From Anisus vortex (lineage: Eukaryota; Mollusca; Gastropoda; Planorbidae), in NCBI GenBank assembly GCA_949126835.1, contig OX421502.1, forward strand, positions 32,531,227 to 32,595,226: a stretch of 64,000 nt of DNA, written 5' to 3'. The position numbers were made by a program, and so were the translations under genes. The notes under the pieces were generated by a model. That model was not told where the DNA came from. It searched no databases and saw only the letters and a list, made by a program, of their open reading frames with translations. This document shows positions 21,730 to 33,271 of this stretch, piece by piece; the stretch's first letter is position 1; each line of letters starts with the position of its first letter.

Positions 21730-23195
21730 CTTAGTTGTGGTTTACTCTTAATTTGTTTTTAAAATTTCACATCTGCTAGTAAACTTTGCCTGTTTAGTAT
21801 GATTAATAGACCCACACATTCTTTTTAACTATACTGTATAGTTAATTCTCATTTCACAATAATAATACATAAAATTTTGTTCTAGATCTATTACTTTAAG
21901 TTACAAAAAAAATATTTTTGTATCAGGCTATGTTTTATGGACTAAACTATTTTTTGTTTAATCCAATTTTATTAAACAATATATTTTTTTTTAAAGTGAA
22001 ATTTAGTCAACCACTTGTCACTTTTTTTTAAAAGACACGAAAATAAAAGATAAAGTTTTGCTATAATTCTCCAACTGCATATGTACATTGTGACAGGGAG
22101 TTAGTTGATAGTTTCAGATGCCTCTATTGGGGTTTTAAAACTAAATCCTGTTTTTTTTTTCTCTCACTTGAGCTTTGCTTGCCAATATTTTGATTTTTCA
22201 GGTGTCAAATTTGATCGCTTCTATTTTTTTTTTTTACATATTGAAACTTGACAATTAGGTCAATTTGTTATGCAATACCCGCTTCTAAATTGAATGAAAA
22301 ATAGAACATGTAGCCTGACTGTTAGTGCTTATAATTATTTGTTAACGTAAGACACAGATATAGATATATTCTTCCATGAATAAAAATATAGGAATTGTAG
22401 GCACACATGATATACTTTAATTAAACAACTTTACAATGGAGATATTAAATCAGTTCCCACTTGGGTCCTACATAAGCAATTCGTCTCTTACAAAATTAGC
22501 AGAAGACGACCTTCACCTTTCTAACAAAAAATTAATCTTTTTAATAGAAGATATTTTTACAATATTATTTAGTGCACTGACATATATATAATATTTAATA
22601 ACTGATACTAAATAACTAATATAACAAAATGCAATGGTCTTAATATAATTATCAAATCAACCAACCAATCAATATAATTATTATCTTGGGAAAGGCAATA
22701 TCTACATTACCCTCCCCCTTGCAAAATAAAATCTAGATACCCGGTATAGATTTTATGGAAAAATGTATGTACAAAAATGTCACATTTGTTCAAAGAAAAA
22801 TATTAATACATCATTAAAATGAAGTTAATATGACATTAACATGAGATTTATATTTTCAGTAATAGTATTACAATGTTACATGATTTATCTTCAAGCTTAG
22901 GTACCATGAAAAAAAAATTCTTACAATAACAACAGGTTTCTTCATCATGACTCATGTTTATGAATGAATATCAATTAGTTTACATTAATTTGCCACTGCT
23001 CACCCTTGAGACTTATGTGTAATCATTCTTGCTTATGTCTTTTACTTAGAAAAGTCATATAAATATTATATATTCAATTATTTTTCACCTGCTCACCTTT
23101 GAGACTTATGGTTTTTATTCTTCCTTTGTAGACAATGTCAAGGTATAAATATTATATATTCAATGCTCACTTGGATAGACTTATATGAATATACA
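21730..23195. other. AT-rich non-coding spacer
   Basis: No gene. A roughly 95-bp imperfect tandem duplication lies at about 22996-23165 (two copies of 'gctcacc.ttgagacttatg' and of 'ataaatattatatattcaat'). Confidence 0.4.
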
Positions 23196-23196
23196 A

Positions 23197-24590
23197 TACA
23201 CTTTATTAAGCTAACGCCCCACAACGCCAAATATAACAATAGTTATCCAACATTTATTTAAGAACATTCAATAATTTGTACACTTTAATCAGTGTTTTGT
23301 CCTGAGGTTTGATGCCTCCCTTTAATGACAATTTTTCGTATGTCTGGCTGAAATGTATTTGCAGTTCTGACCTTCATCAGGGATGACAAGTGTTCATCGG
23401 TCAGCCTTGTTCTCTGAGAAGTTTTTGTTAATTTCATGAAATAACTGTTCACACACATAGGTGGAACCAAAAATTGCCATAATCCTAGTTGAAAATTTTC
23501 TGAAGTTTGTAAACTTTTCAGGAAGGCATGAATAGAAGCCAGATATCTCGACTTCTAGATAGGCCTTACTTTGCTTTGAGTGTAGAATCAGACTGCATTT
23601 CTAATAGCTCCATCTGCAAGTTTTCCTCTGCTATGACAACATCAAAGTTGAATAGTGCCGAGAATAATTCTTTCATAGGCTTAGTTTTGTAATGTAACAC
23701 TTGATGTCGTCATAGAACTGAGTGATGAGTTTGTTTTTGACGTGCAATTTTAAATTAAGATCACATAAATGTGCAGTAATGTCCACAGCAAACGCTAGAT
23801 CCTGGATCCAACTTCCATCTTTTATTTCATATGTGTTTTTACCTTTCATCTCCCAAAAAAAGTTATTTCTGGGCTCAGCAAATAAATCTTTTCAGCACTT
23901 TGTGACACGACAACCAACTGACTTCTGTGTAGAAAGGAACATCGGCGAACTTATTATCCATTTCTTCTAACAGCTGACTGAATTAACGATGATTGAGAGC
24001 AATGCTTTTGATAAAGTTCACTGTTTTTGTGACCACACTAAGCACTCACTGTAGTGTCATGCATTGGAATTAGTTCAATCAGTTCTTCATAAATATTAAA
24101 TTCACTGTCACAGGCCCTAATAAAAACTGCAAACTGTACTATTCCATTGAACTGTTGTTTCAAATCATCTGCCATTTCATCAATCCGTCCAGCAACAGTG
24201 TTCATGGTTAACGAAATATTCTTAAATAACTGCCTTCTGTGGGCACACAATGTCAGCCGCTTTCACAAGACGAAATGTCCTTCACTTGTAAGATTTCCCA
24301 CTCATGGCGACCATTCGGCTGAGCTCATAGCTTGCAGTAAGGGAAGCGACATTGCCTTGATCTATTTTTGTAAAACATGTCTGTTGCTGTATCAAGTTAG
24401 CCTTCAATTCCTTGAGTCTTGAAACACACATTAAGCCCTCATATTTATCGCAGGATCGATGGTTGGTTTCATAATGTCCAGATTTATGTTTTATACACCC
24501 AGTTTAAAGTATTAAAACTGCAATTTTCGCCATTAAATGAGACAATTATAGTATCCTTTGTGCGGGCCGCACACGTGTTTGACAAACCTA
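23197..24590 (-). pseudogene. hAT (GTF2IRD2/ZBED-type) transposase relic, longer copy
   Basis: Minus-strand pieces are NTVAGRIDEMADDLKQQFNG and AVFIRACDSEFNIYEELIEL at 24250-24038, and KTSQRTRLTDEHLSSLMKVR at 23470-23285. This order matches hAT transposases related to GTF2IRD2. The 3' edge is cut at about 23197. The 5' element end is GTTTGACAAACCTAG at about 24580, matching the inverted repeat of 6781-7909. It retains sequence that the 6781 copy has lost. Stops and frameshifts make it inactive. Confidence 0.75.
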
Positions 24591-24599
24591 GTCTAGAGT

Positions 24600-24880
24600 G
24601 AATTAATTAATGTAGTGTTGCATAGCTCCTCCACCTTATGTTCCGAAGAATTAGCTATAGCATATTCCCATGCCGGTTTCGCCGCGCTGAAGTCACCGCC
24701 AAAACAAGTGAGAGAAAAGAATGGCATCCAAGTCCTTCTTCGGTTGTATACAGTGGTCAAGGTGTCCTTCCCTTTCTTAAACACCTCCAGGGACAGAAAG
24801 TTGGTCTTGCAGCTGCCCGTTCTGCGATTCGCAACTCGAGCATAAAGTGAATTTCTGACAAAGGTAGTTAACCCCTCCGA
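24600..24880 (-). pseudogene. LINE endonuclease fragment
   Basis: The minus strand reads GLTTFVRNSLYARV, FLSLEVF, TLTTVYNRRR, CFGGDFSAAKPAWEY and KVEELCNTTLINS. This follows the APE endonuclease order of non-LTR elements, with GDF(N)AHHPAW as the catalytic motif, here GDFSAAKPAW. The catalytic Asn-His is altered. It is truncated on both sides by SINE and hAT sequence. Confidence 0.65.
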
Positions 24881-24913
24881 TGCCTTCCAAGCAGCAGGTG
24901 CATCAGAAGACGT

Positions 24914-25092
24914 AAGTAAAGTGCCATTGGGACCAAACTGATCATAGGACCGGTGAAGCAGCGTGTACCAGTTTATGTGGCCACGGCATTCTAGGGGATT
25001 TGTGGCCAGCACATTGCCCAGCCGCCTTTACTTTACCCCAACTAAAGTCAGGTACCCATCAGAACTGGGTAAACTCAGGGACACCCTCAAGC
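24914..25092 (-). mobile_element. tRNA-derived SINE, family A, head missing
   Basis: The reverse complement covers 'gggtgtccctgagtttaccc', 'gtacctgactttagttggg', 'aaaggcggctgggca' and the tail 'gatcagtttggtcccaatgg'. The tRNA head is absent. Confidence 0.8.
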
Positions 25093-25094
25093 CT

Positions 25095-25500
25095 CGGGTC
25101 TTATTGCGACGTGCCTGATCTGACTGATCACCCAAAGTAGAAGTCCCCTGATGCACCACATGTACACCGGGCGCCAGTGGTCTACCGAACCTGTTTTTGC
25201 CTTTGTGCCCATCCCTAGGACAGATGGTGATTTTGACCTGCTGCTTGGTAACAACAGCGCTTGTAGATTCATCAACACTAGAGCCCCCTAGCAGGAGGTG
25301 CGCGAAAACCTCTATCCAGGGTAGTGCAATCTGGACCACTGTCGAACAGCATCATAAAGGTACCCGGCACATGTTTTGCGTGCCTGGGTTATACCTTATG
25401 CACAACCCATTATTAGTCGCCTTTTACGACACGCAAAAGGGTCTAGGCAGTAAGGTTATACTTTCACTTGGTCATTTCCAGAACCCCAATACCCACGCGG
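25095..25500. repeat. GC-richer unclassified repeat with hairpin potential
   Basis: Contains ACCCGGCAC ... GTGCCTGGGT arms around 25361-25390 and a C-rich middle. Short open frames on both strands have no recognised homology. It is directly followed by the three-unit module at 25500-26110. Confidence 0.3.
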
Positions 25501-25504
25501 GGTT

Positions 25505-26110
25505 TTTACAGGACGTAATACTGCAATACAAATTACTTGTAACTACGACGTCAATTCTCCATGTCCCCTAGACTAAGGGACTCTCTCTTAAAACGTTGTA
25601 GTGGTCATTCTCTAAGCTTATACCTTACAAAGGTAAATGTTTCGAAACGAGCTGTTAATGAGTCTACCTTTTACAGGACCCAATAAAAGCTAATACCCAG
25701 CGGGTTTTCCCCGTCGATACAGCGTGGTGTTCCCGCTGGGTACTGGTTATACGTACAATACAAAGTCCTTGTCACTACGAAGTCAATTCTTCATGGCCCC
25801 ATTAGGGTCAATCTCGCTATCACAACTCTGTAGTGGGCAACTCTATTATACCTTTCAAAGGTATATGTATCGAAACGAGCTTGCCTTTTAAGCTTACAGG
25901 ACTTAATACTGCAATATAATACCTCAGGTGTACTACGAAGTCGATTCTCCATGGCCGACCATGGCCCTAAGACTTAAGACACTATAATAAGGGTCGATCT
26001 CTCTCTCAAAACTTTGTAGTATGATATAAAAATACCTTACACAGGTATACATATTTCGAAACGAACTTTTGAGTCTACCTTTTACTTTTACAGGACTTAC
26101 TCCTATCTAA
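25505..26110. repeat. Three-unit imperfect tandem module of about 200-240 bp
   Basis: Each unit has, in order: 'ttacaggac.taatactgca', 'actacgaagtcaattctcc', 'atggcccc', 'gggtcaatctc', 'aactttgtagt', 'ttaca.aggtat' and 'tttcgaaacgag'. Unit starts are near 25508, 25672 and 25896. The second junction carries an inverted repeat TACCCAGCGGG ... CCCGCTGGGTA (25694-25741). No coding capacity. Confidence 0.7.
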
Positions 26111-26589
26111 GTCAAAAGTAACTTCAAATATAAACTTTTACCCGAACCTAAAAGAAGACATTGTTTAAAAATTGGGTACGGTGAAGGTTATAAAACATGT
26201 GCCATTTCCGAATTATGTCCCTTTAAAATGCTTTCAAATTCAATGTGTTTCGGGACCGGGTTTTCCCGTAGGCCTACTGCGAAATATTGATGTCTACTTT
26301 TTTTTTATTATTAACTTTTTTATCGTTTGGTATTTGTTTGCTTTTGATGGTATTATTGTTAGTTATATATTATTAATAAGAAGTCAGAAGCTTGACAGCA
26401 ACAATTCATATGCATATTGTGTAAAATGGCAGAAACATAGATTCCGATCTAGAATCTATTTATAGATAAGTGGTGCAGTAAGTTTTAGACACAATTTTGT
26501 TTATATCGATAAGTGCGGTGGAACTGATTAGATTTCCCTATCTTCACTTTGCTCAAACCAATTTATTAAGAAGGCGCAATCCATTCTTT

Positions 26590-27232
26590 TTATAGATCAG
26601 TGGGTCCATCTTATTATACAAGCAGCTCAAAAGGGCGTTTGCAATCCCGTGACAAAAAGCACGTGATTTGTGTTTACTTTGAGTAATGGTGTACAATTAA
26701 CAATGGCCGCTGTATTAATAAAGTTTCATATAGGCTCGAGCTTTTTTTAAATGATGTGTTGTGATTTAAGTCTTATTAAGATTTAAGCTGTATTATGTAT
26801 GTTAAATAAAATAGGCTATTTTATTATTATCATATACATAGATCATAGACGATGTGAGCCTATTAGTGACTTGACTAGATAGCCTATTCAACCAACAATA
26901 TCACTTGACATCGTAGCCTAGCCTACAAAACATTAAAAGTGTAGGCCTATAAAGTGAAATTGAAAGTGTAAATAGGTCTAGCCGGCCCTAGCCTAATCAC
27001 ATTAATCAATTAATCTACAGTACTACTATTTATATCCTTATTTTTTAGTAGGATAGCCAATATTCAGATGTGAATTTTGCATGATAAAGAAGTACTTCAC
27101 TTTCACCACGTTACATTTGTACCTCAATTGGGTTCTTTATTTACACAAATACGTCACTAAAAACCTAAGCCACGCCCACTAAGAACGCTCTATACTGTAT
27201 TGAGCTGCTTGTTCTTATTATAGTCTATGATG
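26590..27232. mobile_element. Possible MITE with related inverted ends
   Basis: The left side has TATAGATCAGTGGGTCCATC and AAGCAGCTCAAAAGGGCG. The right side, read inversely, has CATAGACTATAATAAGAACA and AAGCAGCTCAATAC. The end motifs overlap those of the 7-bp-duplication family at 33272 and 59396. No target duplication was resolved. Confidence 0.4.
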
Positions 27233-27244
27233 AGACAACAATTG

Positions 27245-28670
27245 GTACATCCGGGCTGTCACTACCTCTAAGCAGGAGAGCGTTTATTTTGCGCTTCACT
27301 GTTAGGCCTACTCATCCCCCCCCCCCCCCCCCTCTAGTATTTTGTCTTGAATAGTCATCATTTTCTTTCTCGAAAGGACACAACTTTTCGGTCATTTAAA
27401 ATGTTTCACTTTTTTGTAATAGTTCACACTTATTATTCATTAAAAAGCCAGGTTTTTTTTGTGCTTGAAAAGGTCCTTATTTTTTCTTGAAAAGAGGCCG
27501 CCTTTTAAAATTATCTTCAAAAATGTAATTAATGTACCTGGGATAACTAAACCAGCTTGATTTAGGAAAATGGTCACATGAATCACATTGTCCATACCCT
27601 CAAAATAACATAATTGTAATATTAAAGCTTAAATGATGAAAGCGATATAAATTTTTCGGCAACGGAATTTAATATTTTGGCCGATGATTCTGTTGATTAA
27701 ATTTAACATGTAAAGAGAAAAGCTGTGTAGAAAATAGTCAGTTTAAATTTTAAGATAGTCAATTCATGTCTTCAATAGTAATTTAGTGTATGAATCATAA
27801 GTTAAAGTATGATAAGGCTTTTTTATTTTATTAGACCCGAAGAAAAATAATAAATGTAACAAAAAAACAACAACCAATGTCTACAAATTACACAAATGTC
27901 GTCGGCATTTTACATCTCGGCAGACGATATATTACATAAATAAATATATTATGGTTTAGACTAGATTTTCTATTAGTCAAGTTTTTTTTAAAATAATGCG
28001 TCATATATTTTTTATTTTTACATACCACAATGTTTGCCGATCCATGGAATAGTTTGTGTGACCAAAAATTAATAATATATAGACTATATATATATAAAAG
28101 GTCGAACTCTCATATATATAGGCTACCTAGACCGGCCTATCATGACCTATGCAATAATAAGCCTAAGTCGCAACCCATAATTTAAAGTAGGCTATCATAA
28201 TATCTTGCATTCGATCGGGGTTTAACGTAAATAAACTATTACTAATCTTGTGTTTAGTTAATTCTTAGACCAAAAAGTAATGTTTCTAGATATATCTAAC
28301 TGCGCTTCATGTTCTGTTTGTTTAATGTTTTAATATTGTAGAGCCGTCGAGCCAAAAAGCGTCCGCCGTCCCGTGATGTTGCTAAGATAAAAAAATGTTT
28401 ATACGCTGATTCTGTTGTCAACTTTTATGGGGATAAAGTTTGGATTCCGCTCCCCCTGCTCCCCCCCCCCCCCCCCCCCTCTGGCTACGCTACTGCCTAT
28501 AGTAGTTATATAAACGTAATTTTTATTTATAGTCCTAACGTTTGACTGTTTAGTTAGTGTTAGCCATGGTGTTTCTGTGTTGTTGGTCTGCCCTTTTTTT
28601 TAGTTCATTAATCGTCTGTTTCGTGGCGGCTTTTTAAATCGACACCGGAGTAACGACCTATATAAATGGC
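27245..28670. other. AT-rich non-coding stretch
   Basis: Contains poly-C tracts at 27317-27332 and 28460-28479. The second is followed by 'ctggctacgctactg', an end type also seen at 3720. No exon seen. Confidence 0.4.
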
Positions 28671-28679
28671 ATAAAACAC

Positions 28680-28820
28680 CTAGTGATATGTAGGCACTGA
28701 GCTATAATATATGGAGTGCTCAAAGGAAGTAAATTGTAGGAGAAAATGCGGACTTTTTTATATAGATAAGTGCACTGTAGTGCACTGAGCTATATATTCA
28801 TGGAATGATAAATCAAATGC
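28680..28820. repeat. Repeat related in inverse orientation to 34075-34200
   Basis: 'actgagctataatatatgga', 'gtgctcaaagg' and 'gagaaaatgcggac' occur here. Their inverses 'tgagcactccatgtatatat', 'agctcagtgt' and 'ccgcattttctccc' occur at 34120-34180. The two copies are inverted relative to each other. Confidence 0.55.
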
Positions 28821-30060
28821 GGACTTAGTATATTTTTTTTAAAACTTTTTAAAAATTGGTTTATGTGCTCTTTTTAGTTAAGCTGTATTTGAAATGTGCT
28901 ATGAGCTTGCATTATGCATTGAGATTTACATTAAAAGTATAGCAACCAAACTTGTAATTAATTTTGTTTCAATTTGTTTATTCACATGATAAAATTCATA
29001 GGAGTAGCCATACAATTACCATAGTATAAACATTTGGATGATTTATTAAATCTTCTTCAATTTTAAATAGCCTATACCATCTCTACAATTTTCAGCAATG
29101 GACATAAAATGTGTGATTCCATTTTTTTTCTTATATTCAAACATATTTTTTTTTAATGTATGTTCAGTGTTTCCTTAACTTTAAACAAAATGCAGTTTTC
29201 TTAAAAATCAAATCACTTTCAAAATTGTATAATTACTGTTATGGTTTTATTCCAATAGAACCTATCCACAACCTTAAATATAACACAATCATAATAAAGG
29301 TAATCATTTCAATAATGAAATTGTGCACATAGACATCACGTTCATGAATTGCTTATTATATATAGTAGTTTTTTTTTTATCCATCAATTATGAACAATTT
29401 TATTTCAACATTTGTTCATATCAACAAACATACATTCAACAATATTGGCATAAAAAGATAGTTTGAATTCAAAGTATCATAAAAGTAACATATACAATAA
29501 TCAAAATAATTGTATTTTACATTTTCTTCCATTTTATACAATACAATTTCAACAAAAGATATTCATTTCCTATTAATAGAATTTAATGTTGTAGGCCCTA
29601 TGCATTGAAATCATAATTTATACTTGATAAATAAAGAATATTGAAGAATACTTTTACATGAAATGGCCAATACACAAATGTTTATTATAACTTGTTTTGA
29701 TGTTTTCACTTGATATATACACAGAAGTAGACTATATAATTGAAAATTATTGGTTCTTAAAGAGAAGGAGTTTAGAATTTTTTTTTCTTATTTTTTGTCC
29801 TGTTATTAAATCCACCCGCTGATCGAACAGCACTGAAAAATAATTCTAATGATCTTGAGAGATCTTATAAGTTCAAAAATAAATCATCATTGGTGGTTCG
29901 GAAAATAATAATCTGTTCACCATCAAACGCAAACTGATAATGTTTATTAAAAATCCCTGAAATCCAGTTTTTCTCTTACTGTGTAAAATAGGAATATCGT
30001 TATTGTCTTTAAGAGTTCTAATTTATGTTTCAGCCTCTCTTAGAAATGAGTCAACATTAA
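28821..30060. other. AT-rich non-coding stretch
   Basis: No coding signal on either strand apart from decayed sequence possibly continuing the THAP relic below 30175. Confidence 0.35.
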
Positions 30061-31602
30061 CAAAATTAGAGCATTTTAATGGAGCTTTTGCGGAATAAAA
30101 ATGTAAAGTCATAGCAAATGCTCTCAGTTCTTTTGGATATTCTCCTGATTTTTTAAGTAATATTCGAGATAAAAATTATTTTGGGATATCAGAGAATGAA
30201 AAAAGTAAATATTCAGCACACTGGCTTGTTACTAGTGATTTTTCTAGTAAATTTTCTATTAAACATTTCATAGATTTTTTACATTTTTTAGATTTACACA
30301 ATTTAGTTTGACAAACTTTCAATTTTTTTCTAAGTACTTTGTTCTCATAGTCCATCTTTCTTTTAATTCTCTTGGGACTGTCTGTTATAAAATATGAATG
30401 ATCTTGGTTGTTTTCTGTTGCCGTAGTTGTTGTTTCAATTCTGGGAATGGAAGTGGGCGTAATTTCCTCTGGACAGAGCTGAAAGTATAAAAAAAAAGAG
30501 ATTTGAACACATACCAAAATGTATTATCATACATAATGTAATATTATCAGCGCGCTCATGAATGGATTAAAAGTCTTTTCAACCCTTTTCAATACTGAGC
30601 CGTTTGCCACACATATATACCGTTTTGAGTCAATGATTCAAATAAGCTATGTATCCCTCAGTTGTATTTCTCTATTGGACTAAATTATCGTAGCATAACA
30701 TGCCACTGGTGCAGGAGATTAAGGCAGAGGCATGCGGTGAATGTAGGTACATGCTATATCGCAATGGCCTTATATGGGTTTGCTTGTTCCGTTCATGTTT
30801 TATAGCCTAGGTCTTGTCTCTTATCCATTATTTATAGGACGTTGTTTACATATCCAGGGCCGTATTTAGGATTGTGGGGGGCTCTGTTCACAATTTTTAG
30901 TGGGGGGCCCCTCTTGGCCTCGCCCTGCCTTCCACATACCTCAGAGAAGTGCCGTTAATTAATATTACATTTTTTTAAATCATAAATTCTATGTTGCGCT
31001 TAGCCAGGTTGCACTGAAGCGCTTAATAATTTAGGGGGAATAAATGCATTTTATTTTACATTTTCAACGAAAAAATGGGGATGTCACAAAAAAATATTTT
31101 CTTTTTATGTGTGTGAACCCCCCTTTTGTGTGGTGGCCCCTGTACCAATGGAACATGTAGAACATGCCTAAATACGCCACTGTGCATATCCTTTATACAG
31201 TCACACAACCTCTTACGATGACTTGACTCTGTCATGGGTTGTATAAATATCATTGTTATGCCAAATGTTTCAGTGGTGCATTAAAGTACCAGCATTTGAA
31301 AATAATTTTATAAATATGTATATGTTTTTGTTAAATAATAACAAGTGTATATTAATGAAATGAAAAATTAAACTTACTACATTCTGTTTATTCATCTAAA
31401 AAAGGGTTGGTACAGCATTTTGTATTAATTTTGTTTGCTTTCCATATCTGTCAAACATTTTTTCTTCGAAATGCAGTGAACAAATACGTGTATTCATGCA
31501 GTGAACAAATACGTGTATTCATGGTCACATTTTCCTTATCAATACCGATATTTTCTATCCAATCCATTGTTGTCTTCTTTCTGTAAATCTTTCATTCGGA
31601 AA
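30060..31602 (-). pseudogene. THAP-domain transposase-like gene, broken
   Basis: On the minus strand, exon-like sequence 31602-31380 begins after an acceptor (ttttcttaag) and reads FPNERFTERRQQWIDWIENI, then TRICSLH, then (after a repeat) FRRKNV. In a shifted frame it restores FEEKMFDRYG and NAVPTLF. This is the second half of a THAP zinc finger (C-H ligands, F(P/x).W, the ..R.CS.HF.. and AVPTIF blocks). A 25-bp direct duplication at 31470-31520 causes the frameshift. A downstream exon 30492-30176, after acceptor tactttcag, gives SPKRIKRKMDYENKVLRKKL, a coiled coil and SFSDIPK. A stop follows, then further homologous sequence (GEYPKELRAFAMTLHFYS). The first half of the zinc finger was not located. 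An inactive P/THAP9-like transposon gene is likeliest. Confidence 0.7.
30855..31182. mobile_element. hAT-like MITE with near-perfect 8-bp target duplication
   Basis: Ends are CAGGGCCGTATTTAGG at 30855 and CCTAAATACGCCACTG finishing at 31182. The flanks tacatatc / tgcatatc match at 7 of 8 bases. The interior is non-coding with a G-run and 'ggggggcccctcttggcc'. It lies inside the intron-like part of the THAP relic. Confidence 0.7.
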
Positions 31603-31984
31603 CCTTAAGAAAAAGAGAAATACAATACTAAATATGTAAACAAATGTATGCAGGTTATAAATTATATAATTATAGATTAACATTTTACTATGTCTATGTA
31701 AGTGAAAAATGTTAATATATTATAGTTATACTTAGTTTAGACATGGGTAGCAAAAATAAAATCACCCATTTCTTTGTAAGTGACCACTGGATGCCTCGTG
31801 GCATTTCGATAGTTGTTGTGATATATATAGTGGGAGGGTATTCCCGGTGGACGTGTCTGCACGCTGGTCAGCGGACACTAGCTTCGCACAAGGGATCCAA
31901 AGATTCAGTGGGTCAGAAGCCGAGCAAAGTGGACGGGATTGGGCGTAGAGCTAGAGACAGGAGCGAATGTAATCCGAGGCGAAT

Positions 31985-32320
31985 TCATTAAGGCACTTGT
32001 AGCAGAGAGAAGCCTGATTTTAGGAGATCCGGTAGTTGATGGGTAGCCAGTGCATAGTAGTGATATAAGTTGATTTCTTCTTATTGAGGACTAGTCGGGC
32101 AGCTCAGTCCTGTACACCTTTGAGGCCCTGAATGGAGGAGGCCGAGAGGCCAGCCAATAGCGAATTACAATAATCCAAGAGGGATAAGAGGAGAGAGATG
32201 ACAAGCTTCCTGGGTGAGATAGCGACGGATGGCGGCATTACGACGCATGTGGAAGAAGAAGGTTTTAGTAAGGAAGGAGATGTTGGCCCCAAAGACTGGC
32301 AAAGTGTGTAAACCGACGAT
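31985..32320 (-). pseudogene. LINE reverse transcriptase C-terminal fragment
   Basis: The minus strand reads GANISFLTKTFFFHMRRNAA and IRRYLTQEAC, then, across frame changes, LDYCNSLLAGL, SSIQGL and HWLPINYRI. It is homologous to the better-preserved LINE at 36278-37526. Confidence 0.7.
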
Positions 32321-32329
32321 ACGTTACCA

Positions 32330-32620
32330 TTAAGAATACACCGGCGGGTGAACGCATGGAGGACAGCAATGGACGCAGCAACCCCATCACGATAACCACC
32401 CGGTGCCTGGATGCCTGTATTTATATGATAGGATTTGTGCTACCGGGTGAAAGTGCAGGTATACGGGCGCGACAACACGATAATTATCCTATGGGGAACC
32501 GCAGTGGATAATCCTAGTTGCGGAATTTTCTCTGTTACACGGCACGCCACGTCTTTAGCGTGTCGTGAGGTGGCTTGTGGGCCGGGACAGAGCTTGGGAT
32601 CCCCCCCCCCCATGAACTCA
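32330..32620. repeat. Unclassified GC-richer segment
   Basis: Contains CACCCGGT at 32398 and its inverse ACCGGGTG at 32443, plus a CACGCC/GCGTG pair near 32543-32561, and a poly-C run at 32600. No protein homology recognised. Confidence 0.3.
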
Positions 32621-32639
32621 AACCTATCGTTACGCCCTG

Positions 32640-33263
32640 GACAAACAAGACCTTATAACTTGGCAGTCTTGATAAATATATATATAATATATATATATAG
32701 GCCTACTGACAAGAGGGTCTTGTTAATGAAAATGAACGCTTTTATTACCGGTAGTGAGAAATTGTTTGGGAGTTAGGCAGCTCTATAAAACAATAAGCAC
32801 ACAGACTTACATATGGAATGTTATTCCATGTTCCAAATTTATTTTAGCGGATTGTCTATTACTGCATCCCTTGACACAACAGTGCGTTGGCATGGTAATT
32901 GTAGTGGTAAGTAGGCCTACTAAAGGCTATTTCATTGTAGATTGTAGAAAAACTATAAGAAAAAAAAATAGATGTACATTATTGATATAATTATAATGAA
33001 AGCTTCAAAACATATTTAGCCTACCATTAATTTACTAAAACTATATAATATAACATTGGTATACATCTACATAAAAGCATTGTGACTTAATTAATATAAA
33101 TTAGTGTCTAAATAATACATATATACATTAAAAGTACTTACTCAGTTAACATATAATCATATAAGCTTAAAAGCTTATCATTCATGTGGTATTCAAGGAA
33201 TTATTCAGAAAAATGAACAACCATTTCATCTTTTGACTTGACAAAGAAATAAATCCGGTACTT
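32640..33263. other. AT-rich non-coding spacer
   Basis: Short (TA)n at 32678-32698 and nothing else recognised. Confidence 0.35.
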
Positions 33264-33271
33264 ATTAAAAC

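Noticed and set aside
24593..25012. 139-codon minus-strand gene
   Set aside because: The first part is SINE sequence and the rest a truncated LINE endonuclease with altered catalytic residues. The continuous frame is accidental.
25087..25571. Coding gene of about 100-124 codons (either strand)
   Set aside because: No motif, low-complexity and hairpin-bearing sequence, no splice context; kept only as an unclassified repeat.
31743..31991. 82-codon plus-strand gene
   Set aside because: It overlaps the antisense of a decayed LINE and has no recognisable domain.
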